Shown piece after piece: positions 22,760-33,285 of a stretch of DNA of 64,000 nucleotides; position 1 is the stretch's first letter, and each line of letters begins with the position of its first letter. The notes beneath the pieces were generated by a model. That model saw nothing but the letters and a program-made list of their open reading frames with translations. It was not told the origin of the DNA and ran no database searches. Both the position numbers and the translations under genes were made by a program. Location of the stretch: assembly GCF_958450345.1 (NCBI RefSeq), contig NC_088780.1:92268226-92332225 (forward strand). Direction: 5' to 3'. This DNA comes from Calliphora vicina (taxonomy: Eukaryota > Arthropoda > Insecta > Diptera > Calliphoridae).

Positions 22760-22904
22760 TATTGACTCAAAAGTTATAGATTTTGGCCGATGAAAAAGGA
22801 TTGATTTCGAATCAATTATGGGGGCTAGGGTTATTGTTGTTTTCAACTTGTTACTTGTTACTTTATCAAAATTATAATATATGTAAAATCTCATGATACT
22901 CGTA

Positions 22905-23151
22905 CACAGAGAAAACAGATTCGTGATAGCAACCAAATTTGTTGCCAATCGAATGATTCGGTTGCACACATAGAATTTTTCAGTTCTAACAACAGAAAGT
23001 CAGTTGATAAAGAAGCATTTCTATTGAGACAACGAAACTTTAGTTACCCCTTCCAAAATACTGTATCCACAACTGTAAAATTCGGTCACTAATACAGAAT
23101 CATTCGATTGGAAACAAATTCGGTTGCTATCACGAATCTGTTTTCTGTGTG
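22905..23151. mobile_element. TIR MITE, copy 2 (247 bp)
   Basis: Same family as the copy at 22511-22759, in the same orientation and 145 bp away: CACAGAGAAAACAGATTCGT at the left, ACGAATCTGTTTTCTGTGTG at the right, TA on both sides. The outermost tips are better preserved than in copy 1. Confidence 0.8.
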
Positions 23152-23189
23152 TAGTATCTGTAATATCATTGAAGAAAATAGCAAAACAT

Positions 23190-23480
23190 TTTTAAAAAAT
23201 GTCAAATATTTTGGAGGTTGTCTCATATTTTGGTTCATAACACTGGTTTATCTTGACCGATGCTGAGTGTTTTCAATACCAAAAAGTTCGGATCAACAAA
23301 GAATATCTGAGGAAATTTTCATCCCCGTATGAGCTTTCTTCGGTACTCTATCGTGTGCCAAATATAGACAGACGGAGATACGCACGAACATACCTAGATC
23401 GTCTTAGTATTTCATAAGGACCCAGGATATACACACTTTTTGGTTCTATAGCCAATTTTGGACCCCCTCACAAAAACTTT
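23190..23480. repeat. Fragment of the GGTTGTCTCATATTTTGG dispersed repeat
   Basis: GGAGGTTGTCTCATATTTTG followed by GTTCATAAC matches 6572, 7835 and 43195, which flank the Helentron-like arrays. It continues with a block (CTATCGTGTGCCAAATATAG, CAGACGGAGATACG) seen nowhere else here. Confidence 0.5.
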
Positions 23481-24820
23481 CACGCCATCGGATTTTATAC
23501 TCTGAAGTACTACGTTTTGTTTATACAAAACGCTAACGATGTGCTAAGAAATAAAAATAGTGAAACAACTTTGCTCAAATTTCAACAAAGTTGTGTTTTT
23601 TACATACATAGATCGATTGCTCCAGATTACTACTCCATCACGTATTTCTCTGTCAGGAAATTAAGTGATGAAATTAATATTTTCTATGATCCTTTCACAT
23701 CTATCAATTGTGATGTTTCCCATTCACCTAATGAAAATACATAATATGAAATGATTTCCAAAACAAAATTGTTATTTAATCTTCAACTTTCATCAAATAT
23801 GATCCATTTTATTTAAAATACGGAAACATATAATTCGACTTGACCCCGCTTGGATAACGTACAGATTTTTTTCCCTTTTGATAGATGTGTAAATGTATAA
23901 AAATGTTGCCATATTATTTTCGTTTCCTTTTTTGTTTTGTTCAAGGAGGCCTTGTATTGAATGTATATATTGTGTTTTTTGTTGTTGCTCTTTGATATCA
24001 CGTTAAAGTGATTTTCACATATAAAACGTGATTGTAATTTAAATTTATATATTACTTCTATATGTATATAAACATACATTCATTTAAACTCGTACCTTTG
24101 AACATACACAAACATACATAAATACAGAAATAACATATTTCTGTGTAAATAATTTCATATCTTCTTGTCTTAAAGATAGATTTTATGCTTTCTTTTTGGA
24201 CAAGCTTTATCTTTAACCGGAAATAAAGATGTTTGAATGTGAGCCATGTAATGTATATAAGCCTGTGGAAATATATCATATTTATATTTAACAGAAATTA
24301 ATAATTCATGTGCTGGCTTTCTCACTTCTGTTTTTAGTTAGGAGACAATTTGTAGAAATAAATTATTAAGCAAAATAGAAACGAGGGTGTTATATACACG
24401 AATACATGATATACATTAGGTTAGAACTTATATAAAATATTATTTTCTATAGAATATAATATTTCCATTATGAAACTTAACGCTGAACTACGAAACGTGC
24501 TGTAGGAAAATCTATTAAAACGGGAAATTTAAAGAAAAATATTTCATAAAAACATATTCTATCGTAGCGTAGCATTACTGAGTGAATGTCAGATTTAACA
24601 TAGCCCAGCCTAAACGCCAAAAATCACTGACATGAACTATAGGTTATCCTCTCCCTATGTACAGTAGGAGACACAAATGTGTAAATGAATTTGGAAATAT
24701 CTATAAATTTAATTTTTATGCTCAACTTTTATCCGAAATATGTACTTGAATTCAAATATAACGATTTTAACGGCTGATTTAAAGTTGCATAATGCTATTT
24801 GAAAGCAGTGCCTCTCAAAC
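23481..24820. other. No gene recognised
   Basis: Open frames 23517-23744 (plus), 23813-24079 and 24058-24279 (minus) have no recognised motifs and low-complexity composition. ATAC-type microsatellites near 24062-24125. Confidence 0.5.
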
Positions 24821-25259
24821 TGTAACATATATGTAGGCATTATTACCATTAAATAAAAGCTTTGAGTTGATCATTGATCGTAAGTATGGCAACGCTGAAT
24901 ATTTGCTGCGACATGTATATTCGAATTCGAATATTCGAGTTTTGACAGTTAAAGAACATTGTAGAAAGTTCACCAGAGATGGCGTGTGTATTCGAAAGCT
25001 CTAGGCTTCGAATATACAAGCTTTTGCAGATGGCAGTGTTATAAATAGTGGCAGAGGTTGCAGTCGTGAGTGAGTTTATCAGAGACGCTATTTGAATGAC
25101 ATTAACTGAGTACCTTAAAGTGTGCTGTATTTTCAAGTGAATTATTGTACATTATAAAGTATGTCTGTATTTCCGCGAATTTATAAACGTGTATAAAAAA
25201 CACTAAGCGACTATTTAATTCTGTTGTTGTACATTTTAAATAAATAAAGAGTTGTTACA
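24821..25259 (+). mobile_element. Possible solo LTR
   Basis: Bounded by TGTAAC and GTTACA, a 6-bp inverted pair as in LTR ends. Inside are a TATA-like box (TATAAATAG at about 25041), an initiator-like GCAGTCGTGAG about 20 bp further, and a polyadenylation-like AATAAATAAAG close to the right end. This order fits the U3-R-U5 plan of Metaviridae-like retrotransposon LTRs. Against it, the 4-5 bp outside the ends do not match and there is no second copy. The minus-strand frame 24849-25136 is a shadow. No internal retroviral region is present. Confidence 0.3.
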
Positions 25260-25374
25260 ATTTTTAAACTACTAAAAGGCTATTATTTGCAATCAAAAGT
25301 ATCCGGTTTATTTAAAGGAAATAAACCAACGTTTTGAAAAGGTTAAAACGTAACAATATTTATTAAGGTTAATA

Positions 25375-25950
25375 TCTTTTTTGGAAGCGGTCCTTATATG
25401 AGAGCTATGACCAATTATGGGCCAATCTTCTTAAAATTCGGTACAGTAATTTCTATCTATATGAGTATTATTATAAGATAAGAGATTTATGAGTACTTAA
25501 CTGATATTCGGAAGTGAACCTTATATGGGAGCTGTGGTCATATATGGACCGATATTCACCAAATCCTACAATATGATTTTCAAATATAAATTACGGATCT
25601 GTGCAAAATATTGGTTTGATATTTTTTAGATATTTATGTTGATTAATGTGTTTTTCGGAAATGGTCCTTTTATGAAACCTATAAAAAATTATTGGCCGAT
25701 CTTCATAGAAGTTGGTACTGCTCGATTTTGGTAGGCATGGGGATTATTTTTCGAATTTCACCTTGATAGCGACATTTATAACATATTTATTCTTATTTAA
25801 GAGATTTTCGGAAGTGTACTTTATATGGGGGCTATGGTCAAATATGGGACGATCCACGAAAAATTTAGTAATTTAATTTTTTTACCACGAAACTTATTTT
25901 TGCTGAATTTTCAATGGATACTGCTATTGTGTAGGCATTTATAGATCAAT
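25375..25950 (-). repeat. Helentron-type monomer array, paralogue of 7.15-7.7 kb
   Basis: TATATGAGAGCTATGACCAA, GGGCCAATCTTC, GTGTTTTTCGGAAATGGTCC and CACGAAACTTATTTTTGCTG occur in the same order as at 7165-7700. Both ends are missing. Confidence 0.65.
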
Positions 25951-26400
25951 AATATATATACCGTGTTGGGTCTAGGATGAATATTTCTTATATATAACCT
26001 CATTCACCACTGAAAACTAATTTTATTTTTTCATTACTCAAGTGGTATTTTTTGAATTTTCTATAATATTGCAACTGATATCAGTATATTTCTTTGAATT
26101 TTCGAACTTTACGGTGATTGAAGTGAAACAAATTAAATTTATACATTACTTTCTAATCGTACTTTTTTTTATATAATTAAATAATATATCTTATATAGCC
26201 AATAGTTGGCTGATATGCTTCTGAGTAAAAAATTAATCGAGGAGAGGGGGCTTAATTTTTTTAAGGTACCAAAAAGGGAAAACTAATGGTACTTTTTTGT
26301 TCTTTAAAAGATGCTTTGCAAATTTTCTATAATAATGAATCTAGAATCCAGAAAGTAAAAACATTTGACTGAGTTAGAATCTACATATTCTGGATCCTAA
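25951..26400. other. No feature recognised
   Basis: AT-rich; a small imperfect inverted pair (AATCCAGAA near 26345 and TTCTGGATC near 26388). Confidence 0.45.
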
Positions 26401-26401
26401 T

Positions 26402-26560
26402 ACAGGCAAATCCCGGTATAACGAATATCGCTTTAACGAAAATTCGATATAATGTACAACCATATTTTTAACAATAACTTCCTTATATAACGAACGCTTC
26501 AGCAATTTTGTACTCGATATAACGAATGTTGAGAAAAATAAAACCAAATCAAACGAACCA
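26402..26560 (+). mobile_element. Possible pogo/Tigger-like terminus
   Basis: TA followed by CAGGCAAATCCCGGTATAAC and then several TATAACGAA/TTTAACGAA repeats (about 26418-26528). The CAGG start, flanking TA and TATAACGA repeats are typical of pogo-like elements. The other terminus was not found and no transposase frame is recognisable downstream, so it is at best a fragment. Confidence 0.35.
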
Positions 26561-27297
26561 TCAAATTTTTAACATTGACAATTATGTCAAGCTATCAAAA
26601 ATGGCCCAAATAATTATCGATCTATAAAGAATGATGCGTATCCCCTTGTGGAAAAGGAGTTTAATTGTGGATTAGTCGACCAGAGAAAAGAATTGTTTTA
26701 AAATCCAGAGAAATACATAAAAGCTTGATAATGGAAGAAGGAATAGACGAAACAATAGATGAGAAAGGAAGAAACATATGAAATGTCATTGTATTTTGAG
26801 TCACAATGATAAAACTGCAACAAAAATGTTTTTTTTAGAATAGAAACATTTAGATAAATTTATCCAGAATAGCATCGCCCTCACGATCATATAAATATTG
26901 GGAAACATGGATTGAGTGTGCCACTATTTATTAAAAAAAGGTTGAATTATTAGTCTGCTTTAAAGATTGAGCGACTTGATTAATATTATCTATGAAATTT
27001 TACGGAAATCTAAATCAAAATTTGAGTTTGAAAATTTAAGTAAACATAAGTATAGTAATGTATAGATTAATTTAATGAAAGTAAATCCTAAACTTAATCT
27101 TAATAATGATTTTAATTTATGATCTCAATATTTGATTTATTTTTTAATAAAACTTTCAGCATAACCACAAAAGCCCTAAAGTCGATTTTAATTCCTGACT
27201 ATTATTTTAAATTTCGTACCATAAAACAAATATCAAATATAATTTAAAATGTTGTTTTATTATTACAAAATAAGCTTGTTTTTTTGAACTCTACAAG
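26561..27297. other. No feature recognised
   Basis: AT-rich; could contain a decayed interior of the pogo-like element, but no domain is visible. Confidence 0.4.
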
Positions 27298-27299
27298 TA

Positions 27300-27399
27300 C
27301 ATTAGGGGGGGTCGATTTTTTAGAATATTCTGTAGAATGCGATTCTGCTATACGATTTTTTACTTTTTTATCGTCCATACAAATCGACCCAGCCTAATG
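27300..27399. mobile_element. 100-bp MITE
   Basis: The left CATTAGGGGGGGTCGATTT pairs with the right AAATCGACCCAGCCTAATG; TA lies on each side (27298-27299 and 27400-27401). A diverged relative of the right half (ACAAATTGACCCGCCCTACTG) is at about 51100-51118. Confidence 0.7.
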
Positions 27400-27484
27400 T
27401 ATATTTTGTTTTTTTTTTTAATTTTTTGAGAAATATTTTCATTCATTTGAAAGTATGAATTGGAAAAAGTTAAGAATGCTTTTT

Positions 27485-27618
27485 GAACAAGTATGATGGT
27501 ATAACAACTGAAATAATATCACAACTGTTAGAAAGACTAGATTACGTAGAAGATATTTTATTTCAAATGTACAAAAATGGTATCTAATTCAGCAATTTGT
27601 AACTGAAATTCCTACTAG
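27485..27618 (-). repeat. Fragment of the second Helentron-like family
   Basis: TATGATGGTATAACAACTGA to TTCCTACTAGAAC matches 5680-5820 closely, with the terminus missing. It ends where an ACACAGAAAAAAC sequence begins. Confidence 0.65.
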
Positions 27619-27619
27619 A

Positions 27620-28404
27620 ACACAGAAAAAACTATATTTCAATTGAAACATTTATCACATATTGAACTGGTTTCATTTATTTCATAATTGAATCATTCAT
27701 TTGCTCAAAAACAAAATTTTCTGATATTTTCTATTGAATTTTGAGTTTTGAATTTGATAATTTTGACAATTGAATATACAATTTTCGTTATTGGTTGAAC
27801 TTTCAATACAAAAATTATTGAATGGATAATTTTCGTAACTGAAAACACAAAAAATAACAAAAATGTGTTTTCAATTACTACTAAATTTTTGAATAATAAT
27901 TATACCTGTTTTAATTTATTAAATTTCAACCAAAAAATGTAAATCAATTTTTTAATTATATATTCGATAATTTTGAAACTTATTATCACCTCGACTTTCT
28001 GATATGAATCATAAAATGTTACAAGTCCCTGAAAATGACCTATAAGATGCAAACGAACTTCTTCTTAGCTGTGATTATTTGTCATTATAAATCATACCAA
28101 ATATGTAAGTAACAAAACTCCATTATCAGATTTCAAAAATATATCAAACCATGGATTTTACAACGTTTTTTGTCGCTCCTGTAATATTTCTGAAAACAAA
28201 TTTATACACTAAGCTAACGAAATGATTAATAATATAAAATTTTAAGAACTAAATACACTAATGAATTCAATTTGATTTAAAGAAGTTATGTAGACCCTAA
28301 AAATTTTGAGTTATTGTTTCAAGGTAGGATGTAAAATTGTAAAAGGTATGCATAAAGTTTATTTTCCAAAAAATTGTTTGAGTTTTTATAAAAAGTTTCG
28401 CAAA
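27620..28404. other. No element resolved
   Basis: Starts with ACACAGAAAAAAC, like the left tip of the TA-flanked minisatellite transposon, and contains repeated TTGAAA/TTTCAAT words, but no right terminus was found. No gene. Confidence 0.4.
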
Positions 28405-29115
28405 TTTTTATACCCTAAACCACCATAGTTGGGAGGGTATAATGCGTTTGTTCAGATGTTTGTAACGTCCAAAAATATTAGTCTAACACCCACCTTAAAG
28501 TATACTCAATCGACTTTCTGAGTCGATTGAGTCCATCCGTCCGTCCGTCTGGTCGGCTGGCTGGCTGTCCATGTAAACTTTGTGCGCAGAGTAGAGGTCG
28601 CAATTTTGAAGATATTTCGATGAAATTTGGTACTTATCATTTTTTCAAGGACCAAGCCTATTGAAACTGGCTGAAATCGGTCCATTATTTCCCCTAGCCC
28701 CCATACAAATATCCTCCCGAAATTGGACTTTATCGGTCATAAATGTTTAATTTATATATGTATCTCCACAAATTCCGCTCCAAATATGTTCTATATACAC
28801 AAAATTCATGTCACCAAATTTTGTTACGATCGGTCCATAATTAGTCATAGCTCCCATATAGACCCGCTTCCGAAAATCACTTTAACGTGCATAAATCGCT
28901 TAAAAATAGTTAACTTTAATATAGACATAAATCACACGATCTAATTTCATGGTGATCGGTCCATAATTGGTCATAGCCCCCATATAAGGCCCACTTCCGA
29001 AAATCACTCAATGATATAAATTATTGAAATTTTAAAAGAAAAATGTTTTTGCTCTTTTACTTAGTGTAGGGTATTATATGGTCGGGCTTGACCGACCATA
29101 CTTCCTTACTTGTTT
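28405..29115 (+). mobile_element. DINE-like Helentron-type element, full length
   Basis: Starts TTTTTATACCCTAAACCACC and ends with GTGTAGGGTA, the TATGGTCGG/CCGACCATA hairpin and CTTCCTTACTTG. It is about 90% like the copy at 13651-14403, with small deletions in the monomers. It sits just upstream of the uninterrupted copy of the repeat that the other element interrupts. Confidence 0.8.
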
Positions 29116-29189
29116 AGTATGAACAAGTGCAATTTTTTTGAAGGATGGAGTTTTAAAGTGGCATATTTTTGAATCTAATTGAGATATTG

Positions 29190-30330
29190 ACTTGAAATTT
29201 TTGTAAGACCAAAAATTAACATATCTAAACAAAAAAATATAGCTCGGAATAAATGTGGATCAAATTGTTCCTAATATTTGCAATCCTATTAAAATTTTGA
29301 TATAAATTTTAGTTTTAGAACCTCAATGAATTTAATATAAAATAAAATCTTTATTAACGAAACTCAATGAAATTTTCAGCGTTTTTTAAGTAGGTCATTC
29401 TAAATAACAAGGTGTATAAAAACTTGTCAAAAGGTCAAAGGTAATCCCGCAATTCCTAAAAATTAGAGCAAAAATCCCAAAAATGGTATTTTTTACAATT
29501 TTGCCTATAGGGTCCACATTTCCTTCGGGACTGGGAAAATACTTTAAGGATAAATGGGGAACACATCAGGGTTTCCAAAGCTGCTTTCCGTTTTCTGAGC
29601 CCTGCTTTGGGATTTTAGAACATGTGGCCCAAATTTGAAATTTTGATAAAAAATAGGTCAATTTCTAAAGGGCGTAGGGCCGACATGTTCGAAAAATAGG
29701 ACATGTTTTTTATACCAAAATATTCCCCATAAAGAAAATTTATAGAAAAACATAAAATTGTTATACGTTCTTAAAGAAAGTTGTTTTTTAATAAAAATAG
29801 AGTTAAGTCACCTTTTTGTCCAAAAAAACAGCAAAAATATACTATTTTTTGAATTTTTAAATTGAAAAATGGTTATTTTTGGATTCGTAATTGATATTAC
29901 TCTGAAATCTTTTGCATGTTATTAGTAATTTAGTTGTCTAACTAAAAAAAATCGAGTCCATTCGATCCAAAAGTGCGCCCTATATTTTTAAAAAAGCGGG
30001 CCAAGGTAGGCAAAATTTTAAAATTTCAATTTTGAAATGCCTATAATTAGGAAATTATAAGAGATAAATAGCACACGCAGGCATGTTTTTTCAAAAATAT
30101 AAAATTTTTGGAAATCGGATGGGAAACAAAAAAATGGCACGTGTTTAAAAATTTTACATGTCGAAGGTACCCTATTTTGAGCCCCCATAGCGCCGCCCCT
30201 GGTGCATCTGTAGGGCCCATTTTAATAACTTAAACTTGAATATTCCTTGACTATGCCCGCTCTTACCAGCCGTTTAGAAATGCCAGATTTATTTCCAAAA
30301 AATTTCGATTCTGCCCCACTGTGAGCTGTT
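29190..30330 (+). repeat. Dispersed repeat (copy 2), uninterrupted
   Basis: Aligns with 13080-14520 and supplies the empty site (AAAGAAAGTTGTTTTTTAAT at about 29776) for the element at 13651. It also holds about 430 bp (29870-30303) that the other copy has lost. No coding frame is recognisable. Confidence 0.7.
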
Positions 30331-30525
30331 TGAATATCGAACATAAAACAACTATTTTTAATTTTTTAAGAGCATATTTTTAGTTCTAAAGGTCGCGTTT
30401 TATGCACATACAACTTTTTTGATTGCCCTGGTCATTATAGTCTTGGACTTAAACATGTCTGACATTTTGTTTGGAATACGTCTCAATATCAAAAATCACC
30501 AAACTATTCCATGCAAAATATAATC

Positions 30526-31190
30526 CAAGGCGTATTAACAAGGTGAGTGCATAAAATCAGCTGATTCTAAATTCGCCGTAATTTAATGTAGACTATATGT
30601 CAAACTTTGTTTATGTTTACATTTTTTATTTTAAAAAAAGCAAGCGAGTATTGTAATTTAAAAAAATAAACAAATATTTTCTGATATTTAACATTTAAAA
30701 AATTGCTGTGAAAATTAAAAATAAAAAAATAATTTGTGAAATTTTGTGAAAATAAATAAATTTAATATTTAAAAGTGCAATTTAACAATTTAAATAAAAA
30801 ATGCGCAGCTGCTGGCTATGTAAAAAAAAAGTGGAACGGGGAAATGGGACATTTTTTAATGTTCCCAAGGATGAGAAGAGGCGGTCAAAATGGGGTGAAA
30901 TTTGTAAAATGCAATTCACACCAAATGCACGGATTTGCATTGACCATTTTTCATCCAAGCAAATTATAACGTCGGGCCGCAATCGTTATCTTCTGCCCAA
31001 TGCAGAACCAATTGTACCGAATCAAAACAAACGAATTCAAACTAAAATTTTAATTCGCTTTTATTTTGTTTATATTTTAATTCGCCTTGATTTTGACATA
31101 TTGTCTACATTTGAACAAAAACAAAATGCCTGTTGTTTTTGCCTTGTTGTATTTGTTGCCGGGACGCACTCACCTTGTTAATTCGCCTTG
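30526..31190 (+). mobile_element. P-superfamily element, 665 bp, internally deleted
   Basis: The 25-bp terminal inverted repeats (30526-30550 and 31166-31190, starting CAAGGCG) match at 24 of 25 positions. The exact 8-bp target duplication ATATAATC flanks it (30518-30525 and 31191-31198). A second, internal inverted pair (ATGTAGACTATATGTCAAA near 30588 and its near-complement near 31094) matches at 18 of 19. The 8-bp duplication, internal inverted repeats and a THAP-domain ORF are the set seen in P elements. Most of the transposase (leucine zipper, GTP-binding and RNase-H-like catalytic parts) is missing, so it cannot move on its own. P elements are documented in blow flies and house flies; the family here was not identified. 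Confidence 0.88.
30801..31181 (+). CDS. THAP-domain protein, truncated P-type transposase
   Basis: A 126-residue open frame. Residues 1-73 are a THAP zinc finger, which binds DNA: C4 and C7, then C46 and H49 as the C2CH ligands, FFNVPKDEKRR (P22) and W31, the ICIDHF block, and AEPIVP (68-73) in the place of the AVPTVF box. In P transposases this domain binds the element near its ends. From about residue 80 the translation is low-complexity (YFVYILIRLDFD), and the stop lies inside the right terminal repeat. The ATG at 30801 is chosen because it starts just before the first cysteine. The start of a spliced gene is also possible, but there is no room for more exons. If expressed, it would be a DNA-binding fragment without catalysis. 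Confidence 0.8.
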   Translation: MRSCWLCKKKVERGNGTFFNVPKDEKRRSKWGEICKMQFTPNARICIDHFSSKQIITSGRNRYLLPNAEPIVPNQNKRIQTKILIRFYFVYILIRLDFDILSTFEQKQNACCFCLVVFVAGTHSPC

Positions 31191-31198
31191 ATATAATC

Positions 31199-31982
31199 TT
31201 GCTATGAAACAAATAAAAAAATGTTTGTATTAATATTTAATTTTATTTTCCTAAAATAAATTTGTCATAAAATTTATAAATTAATTTGAATTTCTTGCAA
31301 ATGGCATTTAGTTTCAAACCAATCAAAAACACAAAGCAAATATTGCTGGCAACAGATTGACAACTTTTATACTCCTATTTAAGATAAATGGAAATTAAAT
31401 TCTTCAAAAATATTTCTACTATTTTATATTTGCATATAATACTTAATTCAAACGATAACCGTAAAGTTTAATAACCCCGTTTATTGCAAAGTTTATCACA
31501 ATTTCAAAATTAAGACAATTAATTTCCTTCGAATGCCATTTTAAAACATTGTGACTATGAAAACTCATGCTATAGCATATCAATGCTATAAAAACCAAGT
31601 TATTTTTCTATGAAATTAGAAAACAATGGCAATAACATCAGTAATTTATAGCACCATTGGTGTAATATTTGTCACAAATATTATTTAACGCATCATCTGT
31701 CAGAATTCTCTATGGCCTTCTTCTAACTCATACTTGTGTCAGAGTTTGGGGCTGATGGAGGAGGCTAAAGCGACAAAAAGCAACAAATAAACTTGTAATT
31801 ATTAGAGACACTGTAATCATTATTTTTGTGAAAAATAATAACAAAAATACTAACATAAACATTTAACAATCTAAAAGAAGAACAAAAAAATAACAATATG
31901 ATGTTTTTGATGATGATGGTCCTGCTTTAAAATTCAACAGCAAAAAAAGAGAAGATTTCACATAAATACATAATACGAAAAA
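31199..31982. other. No feature recognised
   Basis: AT-rich DNA without recognisable coding or repeat structure. Confidence 0.5.
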
Positions 31983-32023
31983 GTATCGAATTACTGGCAT
32001 ATTTACATTTATAATGTACACTG
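31983..32023. repeat. 41-bp segment shared with 19625-19665
   Basis: Identical to the reverse complement of 19625-19665 at 40 of 41 positions (begins GTATCGAATTACTGG and ends AATGTACACTG); similarity stops at both edges. The other copy is at the decayed end of the Helitron remnant. Confidence 0.6.
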
Positions 32024-32869
32024 AGAAAAAGGATTCTCGAACGGTTTTCTATCAACGCATAGTAAATATAATTATAATCGAATGTATTTCAATGAAGTAA
32101 GAAAACTTGTTTCTGATATTAGTAATGTGGAATAGGGTTTGGCCGTTTGTATAGGGGAAAATAAAATATTTGTCCTGGCGACCATTTTTAGTGAACTGTA
32201 TCAAAGAATAGAATTATTTTAAGTAATTTATTTAAATTAATACGTTAAAAACCTCATATAAATTCACTGAAACAGTTTTTTCCGTTTTACGAAACTCAGT
32301 CTAGTTCGAATTCTAGTTGAATTTTTCGAAATCTGATCTGATGCGATATTTTTAGTCTAATTTCAGTATATTCTTAAAGCCCTCTATTAGGCCATTTACC
32401 TGATATCGTTAGTTGGTTTAAAATATCGAACGGTATTATTGACCGGTTTAATTAAAATATTTACTGTTAGTTGAAGTATAAATAAGAAAATAATTTAAAA
32501 TAAGTAAGAGTATTCCCACCACCAATATAATACGGCACCCATTTTTATGAATTTTGTCTGTTTTTATCGGTGGTAAATTTCATCTTAAATGTTATTTGAA
32601 ATCGAAATATTTATAGTCGAAAGTCTACGCAAAAGCTTTCGTATATTTTAATTCAAAACTTTTTATCGATTCAACCTTGTTTTGGACACATAAGTTTTAA
32701 TTGTTCTAAAATGGATTTAGTTGTACCAAATTCGCATATTTTCAACAACAAACATTTCTAATCAACAAAGAACATTTTCGAGTAATTGTATGCCCCTAAG
32801 TCCTTCACCCATTTCATGGAAAGCACTGTCCACTTCTGTTCATATTCCTATATAGAACACACAAAAAAC
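32024..32869. other. No feature recognised
   Basis: AT-rich; starts with CACTGAGAAAAAGG, which looks like a MITE tip, but no partner end was found. Confidence 0.45.
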
Positions 32870-33039
32870 AATAATTTATATTGTTAGTCAAGATTCCTTT
32901 ATCGACTACACCATTTCGGTTGGAAATTAAGATAATACAAATTGATATTGAGAAAATACCAATTGAAACCAAGAAATTCAAATTCTAGAAGTATGAATTT
33001 AAGTTTATTTAAACTTTAAACCTAATATAAATTTATTTG

Positions 33040-33187
33040 CCCAATTCACAACTGGTGTCGTAGCGTTGTATCGTTGTATGTCATAATTTTTTTTATTAAT
33101 ATTTTGTTTTTGTTTCGAAAAATTAGTTTGAAAAATATTTATGACATACAACGCTACAACACTACGACATCAATTGTGAATTGGACA
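33040..33187. repeat. Inverted repeat, arms about 47 bp
   Basis: CCCAATTCACAACTGGTGTC with CGTTGTATGTCATAA on the left pairs with TTATGACATACAACG and GACATCAATTGTGAATTGG on the right; the centre is at about 33113. Probably the middle of a MITE whose outer parts (CTCAATATxxAATTTG words) lie at about 32870-33285. Confidence 0.6.
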
Positions 33188-33285
33188 ATTATTTCTGAAT
33201 ATTAATTTCGATTTCTCAATTTCAATTGGTTTTTCTCAATATAGAATTTGATTTCTTAATTTCAATTTGTATTTTCTCAATACTA

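Noticed and set aside
24821..25259. Firm call of an endogenous retrovirus-like LTR
   Set aside because: Flanking duplication is missing and there is only one copy; listed only as possible.
30782..30982. Open frame on the minus strand opposite the THAP ORF
   Set aside because: Shadow of the plus-strand THAP coding frame; no motif of its own.
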